Positions 1 to 5,778 of a stretch of 6,983 nucleotides of DNA are shown here, one piece after another; within the stretch, counting starts at the first letter, position 1; each line of letters opens with the position of its first letter. The stretch spans positions 1 through 6,983 of the forward strand of contig JAHENO010000090.1 of assembly GCA_018609945.1 (NCBI GenBank), read 5' to 3'. This stretch comes from Haloarculaceae archaeon (GTDB lineage Archaea; Halobacteriota; Halobacteria; Halobacteriales; Haloarculaceae). A model generated the notes under the pieces. It was not told the DNA's origin. It searched no databases and saw only the letters and a program-made list of their open reading frames with translations. The translations under genes and the position numbers were made by a program.

Positions 1-536
1 CCGGGCGGGGCCAGCGGGTGGCCGTCCCCGTCGACACGAGCCTTGCCGTCGAGGACGCCCTCGCCGCAGATGGCGTCGAGACCACGCGCACGCCGGTCGG
101 CGACGTCTACGTTGCCGAACGGGCGGCCCAGCAGGACGTGGCCTTCGGCGGCGAGCCCAGCGGTGCGTGGATCTGGCCGGCCGAGACCCTGTGCCCGGAC
201 GGTCCCCTCGCGGCCTGCAAGCTGGCGGCACTCGCTGCCGAACGCCCGCTCGGGGACCGCGCCGCGGCGATCGAGACGTATCCCATCCGGCGGACCAGCG
301 TCGAGACCGATGAGAAAGCCACCGTCATGGAGCGGGTCCGCGAGCGAGTCGACGCTCGCTACGACGACGTCTCGACGCTCGATGGCGTCCGGGTCGACCT
401 CGGCGACGCGTGGTTCCTGCTGCGGGCAAGCGGCACCCAGCCCCTCGTTCGCGTCACGGCCGAGGCACGGGACCCCGACCGCGCCGACGAGGTGTTCCGG
501 GAAGCGCGCACGCTCCTCGCCGACGCGACCGCGTGA
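1..536 (+). CDS. Phosphoglucosamine/phosphomannomutase family protein, C-terminal part (5' truncated)
   Basis: Enzyme of the alpha-D-phosphohexomutase family, which moves phosphate between C1 and C6 of a hexose phosphate (glucosamine-6-P or mannose-6-P) to feed nucleotide-sugar synthesis in the cytoplasm. The frame is open from base 3 to the TGA at 534-536, so about 178 residues are seen of a family usually near 450. The visible part holds RTPVGDVYV, the sugar-recognition loop GEPSGAWIW, and the domain-4 phosphate-binding loop RASGTQPLVR. The catalytic phosphoserine loop and the Mg-binding DGD motif would lie upstream of the window. A GTG at 18 is in frame but sits inside the conserved fold, so it is not the real start. 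The stop codon overlaps by one base the 82-bp palindrome that follows. The family is secure; the substrate (GlcN against Man) is not resolved by this fragment. Confidence 0.9.
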   Translation, partial: GRGQRVAVPVDTSLAVEDALAADGVETTRTPVGDVYVAERAAQQDVAFGGEPSGAWIWPAETLCPDGPLAACKLAALAAERPLGDRAAAIETYPIRRTSVETDEKATVMERVRERVDARYDDVSTLDGVRVDLGDAWFLLRASGTQPLVRVTAEARDPDRADEVFREARTLLADATA

Positions 537-617
537 TACGGATTGCTATAGTTCATTACCGGATCGACCGCAATACAGCGTGCGGTCGACCTGGAAAATA
601 GCTACAGCAATCCGTAT
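536..617. repeat. 82-bp imperfect palindrome / long hairpin
   Basis: The two halves are symmetric about 576/577 with no indel. The outer arms, 536-551 (ATACGGATTGCTATAG) and 602-617 (CTACAGCAATCCGTAT), pair at 15 of 16 positions. The inner arms, 564-572 (TCGACCGCA) and 581-589 (TGCGGTCGA), pair perfectly around an 8-nt loop, ATACAGCG. The middle section (552-563 with 590-601) pairs at 6 of 12 positions, plus two G-U pairs in RNA. It lies between two convergent genes, starting at the last base of the mutase stop codon, and is more AT-rich than the flanking DNA. It could be a bidirectional 3'-end hairpin, a structured RNA or a small palindromic mobile element. No clear target-site duplication is visible and there is no coding capacity. 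Confidence 0.85.
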
Positions 618-688
618 GAGGAGGTCGACACTCGTGGGTGGCGGTCGGCCGGGAGAAGGGAGAACGGTCAGATGCCGGTACCCGTCGG
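618..688. other. Remainder of convergent intergenic region, nothing recognised
   Basis: These 71 bases lie between the palindrome and the stop codon of the minus-strand zinc-ribbon gene. No promoter, T-rich terminator tract or RNA gene was seen. With the palindrome the gap between the two genes is about 150 bases. Confidence 0.5.
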
Positions 689-847
689 CTATCCGCGACG
701 CGTCGATCGGGCTTTCCTCACATCAGCCCCGTCTCGGATCTTGTCTTCGCACTGCGGACAGACCCGCGGTTTGTCGACCCCGTTCGGCGTGAAAACACGC
801 GCGTAGTCAGTCGTTACGAATGCACCACAGTTCTGGCATTCCGGCAT
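689..847 (-). CDS. Small four-cysteine zinc-ribbon protein (haloarchaeal, DUF7563-like)
   Basis: A 52-residue protein that starts MPECQNCGAF and ends with TAG at 689-691. Four cysteines form two knuckles, C4-x2-C7 and C30-x2-C33, the spacing of a zinc ribbon, with a basic C-terminal tail (VRKARSTRR). The layout resembles a small-protein family common in haloarchaea that I recall as DUF7563; that name is from memory. The function is unknown; nucleic-acid or protein binding would be an inference from the fold type. The ATG at 847 was chosen because it lies 26 nt downstream of a TATA-like TTAAGA, which fits a leaderless transcript. A nearby ATG at 851 is in another frame that stops at once. The gene is divergent from the dehydrogenase at 936 and convergent with the mutase. 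It is short enough to be missed by length-filtered gene calling. Confidence 0.85.
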   Translation of the reverse strand: MPECQNCGAFVTTDYARVFTPNGVDKPRVCPQCEDKIRDGADVRKARSTRRG

Positions 848-872
848 ACATACCAACGATTGTAGTCACCCT

Positions 873-881
873 TCTTAACTG
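873..881 (-). promoter_or_regulatory. TATA-like core promoter of the zinc-ribbon gene
   Basis: On the minus strand this reads CAGTTAAGA, ending 26 nt upstream of the ATG at 847, the expected place for an archaeal TATA box on a leaderless transcript. The same nine bases occur at exactly the same distance from the start codon of the gene at 1640-2218. Confidence 0.6.
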
Positions 882-904
882 TGTGTGATGTGGGACGAGC
901 GGCC

Positions 905-930
905 ACTTTTCAGGCGGGGCCGCCTGGAAA
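905..930 (+). promoter_or_regulatory. Promoter and overlapping dyad upstream of the dehydrogenase gene
   Basis: A T-rich ACTTTTC (905-911) lies about 25-31 nt before the ATG at 936 and could serve as the TATA element. Directly downstream is a perfect 7-bp inverted repeat, CAGGCGG (911-917) and CCGCCTG (920-926), separated by GG. It is extended by TTTT on the left and GAAA on the right. A dyad between the TATA box and the start is where an archaeal repressor operator is often found; that role is inferred. Confidence 0.45.
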
Positions 931-935
931 GGCGT

Positions 936-1643
936 ATGCACACTGCTGTCGTGGCCGGGGTGGGTCCCGGTCTCGGTGCGTCGGTGGCGAGACGCTTCGC
1001 TGCGGAGGGCTGCCAGGTCGGCCTGCTGGCCCGCTCGGAGTCGTACCTCGCGGACCTCGCGGCGGAGATCGACGAGGAGACGCCCGGTGAGGCACTGCCC
1101 GTCCCGGCGGACATCGCCGACCGCAGCGGGGTCCGGGCAGCCTTCGACGCGGTCCGCGGGGCATTCGGTCCGGTCGACGTGCTCGTCAATCACGCGAGCG
1201 CCGCCCCGTGGTCGGGTGTCGACGTCGATCCCGAGGCCTTCGAGCGGGCGCTCGCGGTCGGGCCGACCGGCAGCCTCCACTGCACGCAGGAAGCCGTCCC
1301 CGACATGCGCGACACCGGCGGGGGAACGATCATCTTCACTGGCGCCACGTCGGCCGTCCGGGGCCGCGACGGCGCGCTGGCGTTCAGCGCCGCGAAGTTC
1401 GCCTGCCGGGGGATGGCCGAATCGCTCGCCCGCGAACTCGGGCCCGAGGGCATCCACGTCGCACACGTGGTCATCGACGGACAGATCAAGACCCCCGATG
1501 TCGAGGCGGCCTCGCCCGATCGTCCGGACGAGGAGTTCCTCGACCCCGACGCCATCGCAGAGACGTACTGGCATCTCGTCGAACAGGACCGCTCGTCGTG
1601 GACGCTGGAAGCGGACGTGCGCCCACACGTCGAGGAGTTCTAG
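936..1643 (+). CDS. Atypical short-chain dehydrogenase/reductase (SDR), Phe replacing catalytic Tyr
   Basis: A 235-residue protein of normal length for a classical SDR with a Rossmann fold. The N-terminal dinucleotide-binding glycine motif is GVGPGLG (8-14), followed by the usual strand-helix order and an acidic residue in PADIADRS (57-64). VLVNHAS (83-88) stands where NNAG normally occurs. At the active site the Tyr of YxxxK is Phe (F150-S-A-A-K154), with T138 and S139 as candidates for the catalytic Ser. From memory, a subfamily of SDRs with GPGLG, IFTGAT and HVAHVVIDG motifs has this same Phe, so it is probably a family trait rather than a mutation. The substrate is unknown and catalysis may be altered or absent. 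The ATG at 936 is preferred over the in-frame ATGs at 885 and 888, because those would add a non-homologous extension running through the promoter and dyad. Confidence 0.88.
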   Translation: MHTAVVAGVGPGLGASVARRFAAEGCQVGLLARSESYLADLAAEIDEETPGEALPVPADIADRSGVRAAFDAVRGAFGPVDVLVNHASAAPWSGVDVDPEAFERALAVGPTGSLHCTQEAVPDMRDTGGGTIIFTGATSAVRGRDGALAFSAAKFACRGMAESLARELGPEGIHVAHVVIDGQIKTPDVEAASPDRPDEEFLDPDAIAETYWHLVEQDRSSWTLEADVRPHVEEF

Positions 1644-2218
1644 AAGGACGCCGTGATCGTGCCGGCCTCGTCGAGTTCGAGGACGCCGTCGAACTGGTCA
1701 CGAAACTCGTCGACGGTGGTGGCGTCGTGAACGCCGCTCGCGAGGTGGAAGAGCCCGACGGCGTCGTGGTCGTCGAGCAGCCCCTGGATAGCAGCCACGG
1801 CCTGGCTGACCTGCTCCGTGTCGGCATAGTAGATCATCTCGGTGATCGAGTCGACAGTGACGCGCCGTTTGCCGTCGGTCTCCGCGAGAAACCGGCCGAT
1901 CTCGTCGACGATCCCGTCGAGGTCGTCCGGTGCCGTGGCGTAGCGGACACGCTCGCTCTGTCTCCGGGTGTACCCCCGGTCGACGGAGAGGGTATCCAGG
2001 ATGGTCGCCTTCTCCTCGTCGATGCCGTAGTGGTCGAGTTTCTGCCTGACTTCCCGGGCGGTCGTGCGCGTGGAGACGACCAGCAGGTGGTCGGTGTCCT
2101 CCTTGAGAAAGTCGGTGTCCACGCGGTCGGTCTCGGCCGTACTGGGGTGGACCAGCAGGACGGCCGTCCCGCCGTGGATCTGCCGGGGAGCGTTCTCGAT
2201 CGCCAGCGTGTACTCCAT
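1640..2218 (-). CDS. KaiC/RecA-like haloarchaeal protein without Walker A (DUF7090-like)
   Basis: A 192-residue acidic protein starting MEYTLAIENAPRQI. The order of elements recalls the KaiC/RecA-like fold: GGTAVLLVHPS (16-26), where a Walker A loop would be expected but no GxxxxGK[ST] is present; HLLVVSTRTTAREV (44-57); a Walker B-like strand RRVTVDSITEMIYY (118-131); and the C-terminal FDGVLELDEAG (176-186) typical of this superfamily. I recall closely similar haloarchaeal proteins under DUF7090 or as HTR-like proteins; the name is from memory. Without a P-loop it is unlikely to hydrolyse ATP in the usual way, and its role is unknown. The ATG at 2218 sits 26 nt downstream of TTAAGA. The gene is divergent from the flavoprotein operon. 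Its TAG stop and the TAG of the dehydrogenase overlap in a single CTAG at 1640-1643. Confidence 0.88.
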   Translation of the reverse strand: MEYTLAIENAPRQIHGGTAVLLVHPSTAETDRVDTDFLKEDTDHLLVVSTRTTAREVRQKLDHYGIDEEKATILDTLSVDRGYTRRQSERVRYATAPDDLDGIVDEIGRFLAETDGKRRVTVDSITEMIYYADTEQVSQAVAAIQGLLDDHDAVGLFHLASGVHDATTVDEFRDQFDGVLELDEAGTITASF

Positions 2219-2243
2219 GTATCCTGGAAACCGACGCGCAGCG

Positions 2244-2252
2244 TCTTAACTG
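2244..2252 (-). promoter_or_regulatory. TATA-like core promoter of the KaiC-like gene
   Basis: On the minus strand this reads CAGTTAAGA, 26 nt from the ATG at 2218, in the right place for a leaderless transcript. A small inverted repeat, GACGC (2233-2237) and GCGTC (2241-2245), lies between this element and the start codon and overlaps the element by two bases. Confidence 0.6.
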
Positions 2253-2274
2253 ACGTGATCGTTCCAAGTCCGAG

Positions 2275-2281
2275 AATCTTT
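2275..2281 (+). promoter_or_regulatory. Weak TATA-like element of the flavoprotein/acyltransferase operon
   Basis: AATCTTT is the most AT-rich stretch at the expected distance (about 25-31 nt) before the ATG at 2306. The match is poor and the call rests mainly on position. It shares an 87-bp divergent intergenic region with the KaiC-like gene promoter. Confidence 0.35.
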
Positions 2282-2305
2282 GCCCGTGGGGGTGCAACGC
2301 CGGGT

Positions 2306-2887
2306 ATGGCACCTGCTCCGACGGTGGTCGCGCTCTCGGGGAGCCTCCGGGACGCGAGTTACACGCGCGCTGCGCTCGACCACGCGCTCGGTGCCGCGGG
2401 CGACCGCGGTGCCGAGACCGAACTGCTCGATCTCAGGGACGTCGACCTGCCCGTCTTCGATCCCGACCACAGGCACGCTGGCGACGCCGACCACCTCCAG
2501 GAACGCGTCCGCCGGGCCGACAGCGTCCTCCTCGGGACGCCGATGTACCACGGTTCCTACTCGGCGCCGCTGAAGAACGCGCTCGACTACTGCGGGTTCG
2601 ACGAGTTCGAGAACACGACCGTCGGCTTGCTCGCGGTGTCCGGCGGAAGCTTTCCGATCACCGCGCTGGATCACCTCCGGTCTGTCTGTCGGGCCCTGAA
2701 CGCCTGGGTACTCCCCTACCAGGCCGCGGTCCCCAAGTCCCGCTCGCAGTTCGACGGCGGCCGCTTCGTCGACGAGGACCTCGCCAATCGCGTCGCAGTG
2801 CTCGGCGAGCGCGCCGTCGAGTACGCCAACATCCAGCCTGACCCGGCCTGCTTCGAGAGCGGCGAGAACGTCGGTGCGGGCGACTGA
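2306..2887 (+). CDS. NADPH-dependent FMN reductase family flavoprotein
   Basis: A 193-residue protein of the flavodoxin-like NADPH-dependent FMN reductase family, which binds FMN and uses NAD(P)H to reduce flavin, quinones or other acceptors in the cytoplasm. The FMN phosphate-binding loop is GSLRDASYTRAAL (12-24). The second flavin-contact motif is GTPMYHGSYSAPLKNALDY (77-95), with the typical TPxYxGS...LKNxxD pattern. GLLAVSGGSFP (107-117) gives the third loop, ahead of LNAWVLP (131-137). The open frame extends far upstream, to 1208, but that part is antisense to the KaiC-like gene. The ATG at 2306 is chosen because it starts just before the first beta strand and has a possible TATA element 25-31 nt before it. 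Only 7 bases separate its stop from the acyltransferase start, so the two are probably cotranscribed. The physiological substrate is unknown. Confidence 0.92.
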   Translation: MAPAPTVVALSGSLRDASYTRAALDHALGAAGDRGAETELLDLRDVDLPVFDPDHRHAGDADHLQERVRRADSVLLGTPMYHGSYSAPLKNALDYCGFDEFENTTVGLLAVSGGSFPITALDHLRSVCRALNAWVLPYQAAVPKSRSQFDGGRFVDEDLANRVAVLGERAVEYANIQPDPACFESGENVGAGD

Positions 2888-2894
2888 GCGGCAG

Positions 2895-3401
2895 ATGTAC
2901 GACGATTCCGGTCCGTCGCCCGCGGATGGGTCGCCACCCGTCGACGAGTCGGTCGAGGTGCGGCCGCTCGGCCCGACCGAGTGGTACAAACTCGGACCGA
3001 ATCCGCTCCGCATGGCCGGGACGCTGTACGTCTGTGAAGTGTGCAAGCTGCTCCCCATCTCGGTGAAAAACGCCGTCTACCGTGCCATCGGGGTCGACGT
3101 CGGCCAGGACACGACCATCGCGCCCCACGTACAGGTCGACCCGCTGTTCCCCGGTCGACTCTCGATCGGCGATGGAACGGTGATCGGCTGGGGCACGAAA
3201 CTCCTCACGCACGAGGCCTACACCGACGAGTGGCACGTCGGCCCCGTCGAGATCGGTGACGACGTCACGGTCGGGCACAGTTCCTCGACACGACCCGGCG
3301 TCACCGTGGGCGACGGGGCGACGGTGGCCGCCCACTCGTTCGTCAACCGCGACGTCGAACCCGGCGAGCGGGTCGGCGGCGTCCCGATCGAGACGCTGTG
3401 A
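2895..3401 (+). CDS. Hexapeptide-repeat (left-handed beta-helix) acyltransferase
   Basis: A 168-residue protein whose C-terminal two thirds show the imperfect hexapeptide pattern of the LbetaH acyltransferases (relatives of maltose or galactoside O-acetyltransferase, usually trimeric and acetyl-CoA dependent). Repeats run through IGVDVGQDTTIAPHVQVD (65-82), LSIGDGTVIGWGTKL (89-103), VEIGDDVTVGH (118-128) and VTVGDGATVAAHSFV (136-150). It ends GERVGGVPIETL, matching the usual GxPA end but without a longer tail. The N-terminal 20 residues are acidic, Pro/Ser-rich and probably disordered. H106 in the LLTHE loop is a candidate catalytic His by analogy. The ATG at 2895 is preferred. A GTG at 2874 in the same frame would overlap the flavoprotein gene by 14 bases and adds only seven residues. 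It is the second gene of the flavoprotein operon; the acceptor substrate is unknown. Confidence 0.9.
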   Translation: MYDDSGPSPADGSPPVDESVEVRPLGPTEWYKLGPNPLRMAGTLYVCEVCKLLPISVKNAVYRAIGVDVGQDTTIAPHVQVDPLFPGRLSIGDGTVIGWGTKLLTHEAYTDEWHVGPVEIGDDVTVGHSSSTRPGVTVGDGATVAAHSFVNRDVEPGERVGGVPIETL

Positions 3402-3462
3402 CGGGCCGACCCTCGCTGTGACCCGTGGCAGGACGGACAGCGCGGAGCCGTGTCACAACGGT

Positions 3463-3469
3463 CATATTC
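3463..3469 (+). promoter_or_regulatory. TATA-like promoter of the YIP1-type gene
   Basis: CATATTC begins 29 nt upstream of the GTG at 3492, in a short AT-rich island within otherwise GC-rich intergenic DNA. It supports both a separate transcription unit and the choice of the GTG start. Confidence 0.5.
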
Positions 3470-3491
3470 GCGCCGGACATACCCCCCAACT

Positions 3492-4097
3492 GTGACGCAG
3501 TGGGTCGAGAACCCCGCAGGCGGCCGCGAGCGGGGGCCCGTTGGCCTCCTCAGGGCGTGGGTCGAGGTACTCCTCCGCCCCCGGCAGTTCTTCCGTGCGA
3601 AGGTCGCGCCCGGCGATCAGGCACCAGGTGTGACCTTCGCCGCGGCAGTCGTCCTGGTCGCGGAGGGCGCCAGAATCGCGCTGTTCGACGGGGGCCACCC
3701 CATCGTCGGCGAGCAGCCGGCGCTCTCGGCGATCCTGTGGGTCCTGCTGATGACGGTTCTCGTTGCACCAGCCGGCATTCACCTCGTTGCCGCCCTACAG
3801 ACGCTGCTCTTGATGCCCGCCACCGACGAGCGCGCCGGCGTCAGCGAGACGGTCCAGGTCATCTGCTACGCGCTCGCGCCCTGCGTGTTCGTCGGCCTGC
3901 CCAGTGTCCACGTCCAGGCGCTCGTCGCGGTCTGGGGTGCTGGCCTGCTGGTCGTCGGGATGGCGACCGTGCACGGCATCCGCCCGGTGATTGCTCTCCC
4001 CGTCGGCGCGGTACCTGCAATCCTCGTGTTCGGGTACGGCTTCGGGGGGAACGCGGCCCTGCGTGCGGTCCTCGAGGGAGTACGCACTGCCCTCTAG
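3492..4097 (+). CDS. YIP1 family integral membrane protein
   Basis: A 201-residue protein. The N-terminus (TQWVENPAGGRERGPVGLLRA, broken after 20 residues here: TQWVENPAGGRERGPVGLLR) and the following AWVEVLLRPRQFFRAKVAPGD (22-42) match the pattern I know from haloarchaeal YIP1 proteins, with an amphipathic RP-x-FF segment before the first membrane helix. Likely transmembrane segments are about 46-66, 77-104, 121-138, 141-161 and 164-184, giving roughly five helices. The biochemical function of prokaryotic YIP1 proteins is not established. The GTG at 3492 is chosen over an ATG at 3450, because the 3450 start adds a basic, non-hydrophobic 14-residue extension lying across the promoter. The stop is 7 bases from the end of the convergent histidine kinase gene. 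Confidence 0.85.
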   Translation: MTQWVENPAGGRERGPVGLLRAWVEVLLRPRQFFRAKVAPGDQAPGVTFAAAVVLVAEGARIALFDGGHPIVGEQPALSAILWVLLMTVLVAPAGIHLVAALQTLLLMPATDERAGVSETVQVICYALAPCVFVGLPSVHVQALVAVWGAGLLVVGMATVHGIRPVIALPVGAVPAILVFGYGFGGNAALRAVLEGVRTAL

Positions 4098-4104
4098 GTC
4101 CCGG

Positions 4105-5745
4105 TCAGACCGCCGTCACGCCCGTAATCTCGAACCGCGCGCCGCCGTCTGCACCCTCGGTCACCTCGGCGGTCCACCCGTGTGCCCCGACGATCTCGCT
4201 CACGATAGCGAGGCCGAATCCGGTGCCATCCTGGCTCGTCGTGAATCCACTCTCGAAGACCGAATCGCGGTCCTCCTCTGGGATTCCGGCGCCGTCGTCC
4301 TCGACGTAGAAGCCCCTGCCGTCGATGGCTCCGACCGTCACCGTCACGTCGCTGCCGCCGTGTTCGATCGCGTTGCGAAACAGGTTCTCCAGCAGTTGCT
4401 GTAGACGGTCTTCGTCGGCCGCGAACCTGATGTCGCCCGCAATGTCGAGGCTGGCCTCCCCGGCCTCCACGACGCTCCAGGCAGCCTCCGCGGTAGCGGA
4501 CAGCGAGACCTCGGTCGTCTCCGAGATGGAGTCCCCCTGGCGGGCGAGCGCGAGGACGTCCTCGATGAGGGCCGCCATGCGGTCGAGCGCGTTCCGGACG
4601 GATTCGAGGTTCTCGTTGTCGACTTCCTCCTGTGCGAGTTCGAGGCGGCCCTGGGCGACGTTCAGCGGGTTTCGCAGGTCGTGCGAGACGACGCTCGCGA
4701 ACTGCTCCAGGCGCTCGTTCTGTCGTTCGAGTTCGCGCCGGTACTGTTCCCGGTCGGTGATGTCGGTGAGCGTGATTACCACGCCCAGGCGAGTCTCGTC
4801 GGTACTGAACGGGTTCGTCGAGAGCTGGTAGTAGCGCAACCCACCGATCCGCTCGAGTGCGATGACGGCCTCGTCGTCGGGTCTGTCGAGGAATCCGGCC
4901 AGGTCCGGAACCACCGTTTCGATGGCTTCCCCGACGGTGAGTTCGCCGAACACCTCCTCGGCTGCCCGGTTGTAGTCGCGCACCCGATCCTCGTCGTCTA
5001 GCACGATCGTCGGGTCGTCCTGCTGGCTCGTCAGGCGGATCGTCCGGAAGTCCTCGAGGTAGACGAACAGGAGACCCACGGAGAAGGCGGCCACGCCCAG
5101 CGGTTCGTACGTGAAATCGATGAGAGCGGGAATCGACCGGCCGGCGATGTCGAACGCGGCCGGCAGGCCCGTGATTCCCAGCAGGATTACCAGCGGCGTC
5201 GTCTCGTGGCCGACTTGCCAGAACAGCTCCAGGAGCATGAAATACCCCACGATAGCCAGTGCGTAGGAGAGCCCCATCACGACCCAGTGGAAGACGGTGT
5301 GGTTGATAGCGAGGTGGGGGAACGGGGTCGTGAGCATCTCGGCCGTGAAGTACAGCCCGTGGAAGGGGTTCGTGAGTTTGACCGCCACGATCGCGAGGAA
5401 GAGCCCGACTGCGAGGCGCCGCAACGTCGGCGAGCGGTGCAGGGACCGGCCGGTGTAGGCCGAACAGAAGTACAGCCAGGGTCCGACTGCGGCCAGGCCG
5501 ACCACCAGCCCGACCAGGTAGAACGCGTACTTGAGGCCGGTCGTCGGCGCCACCAGGAATGCGACGTGAGCGCTCGCCCAGCTCCCGCTCAGTACGAGCA
5601 GACTCACGAGTCCCCTGCGGGTGTCGTCGGAGTCGATTCTGCGGGCGCGGGCGACGCTCGCGAAACAGGCCACCGCGGCCCCCCCGAACGCCAGGACGTA
5701 CACCAGGAACACCGGATTTCCGAACGCGGGGAGGCCAGCGACCAT
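4105..5745 (-). CDS. Membrane sensor histidine kinase (7TM-type sensor, PAS, HisKA, HATPase_c)
   Basis: A 546-residue sensor kinase. Residues 1-230 carry about seven hydrophobic helices (near 10-31, 44-66, 71-94, 110-127, 150-175, 182-200 and 213-230), like the histidine kinase N-terminal 7TM domain. A PAS domain follows (about 242-335), starting DDPTIVLDDEDRVRDYNRAA and ending LTDITDREQ. The HisKA helix has the phosphoacceptor H355 in FASVVSHDLRNPL. In the ATPase domain the N-box is LLENLFRNAIEHG (N454, N458), the G1 box EDDGAGIP (482-489), and the G2 box GTGFGLAIV (507-515). All catalytic elements are intact. An in-frame TAG directly before the ATG at 5745 fixes the start. No response regulator is encoded in the window, so it is an orphan here; the signal is unknown. 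It is convergent with the YIP1-type gene and divergent from the small gene at 5872. Confidence 0.94.
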   Translation of the reverse strand: MVAGLPAFGNPVFLVYVLAFGGAAVACFASVARARRIDSDDTRRGLVSLLVLSGSWASAHVAFLVAPTTGLKYAFYLVGLVVGLAAVGPWLYFCSAYTGRSLHRSPTLRRLAVGLFLAIVAVKLTNPFHGLYFTAEMLTTPFPHLAINHTVFHWVVMGLSYALAIVGYFMLLELFWQVGHETTPLVILLGITGLPAAFDIAGRSIPALIDFTYEPLGVAAFSVGLLFVYLEDFRTIRLTSQQDDPTIVLDDEDRVRDYNRAAEEVFGELTVGEAIETVVPDLAGFLDRPDDEAVIALERIGGLRYYQLSTNPFSTDETRLGVVITLTDITDREQYRRELERQNERLEQFASVVSHDLRNPLNVAQGRLELAQEEVDNENLESVRNALDRMAALIEDVLALARQGDSISETTEVSLSATAEAAWSVVEAGEASLDIAGDIRFAADEDRLQQLLENLFRNAIEHGGSDVTVTVGAIDGRGFYVEDDGAGIPEEDRDSVFESGFTTSQDGTGFGLAIVSEIVGAHGWTAEVTEGADGGARFEITGVTAV

Positions 5746-5768
5746 CTACGTCCGGTTCGCGTGGCCGT

Positions 5769-5778
5769 CGAATAGGTC
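5769..5778 (-). promoter_or_regulatory. TATA-like element upstream of the histidine kinase gene
   Basis: On the minus strand this reads ACCTATTCGA, 24-33 nt before the ATG at 5745, the expected place for a leaderless haloarchaeal promoter. The match to consensus is moderate. Confidence 0.4.

Noticed and set aside
536..617. The palindrome as an insertion sequence or tRNA-like gene.
   Set aside because: It has no transposase, no clear flanking target duplication and no cloverleaf features, so only 'palindromic repeat' can be supported.
807..1628. A 273-codon minus-strand frame across the dehydrogenase gene.
   Set aside because: It is antisense to a clear SDR and out of frame with the zinc-ribbon gene, and its translation shows no recognisable fold.
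1208..2887. A 559-codon open plus-strand frame running from inside the dehydrogenase gene through to the flavoprotein end.
   Set aside because: Only the part from 2306 resembles a protein family. The rest is out of frame with the dehydrogenase and antisense to the KaiC-like gene, as often happens in GC-rich DNA with few stop codons.
5206..5775. A 189-codon plus-strand frame antisense to the kinase sensor domain.
   Set aside because: The low-complexity charged composition looks like the reverse of membrane-helix codons. There is no domain and no promoter.
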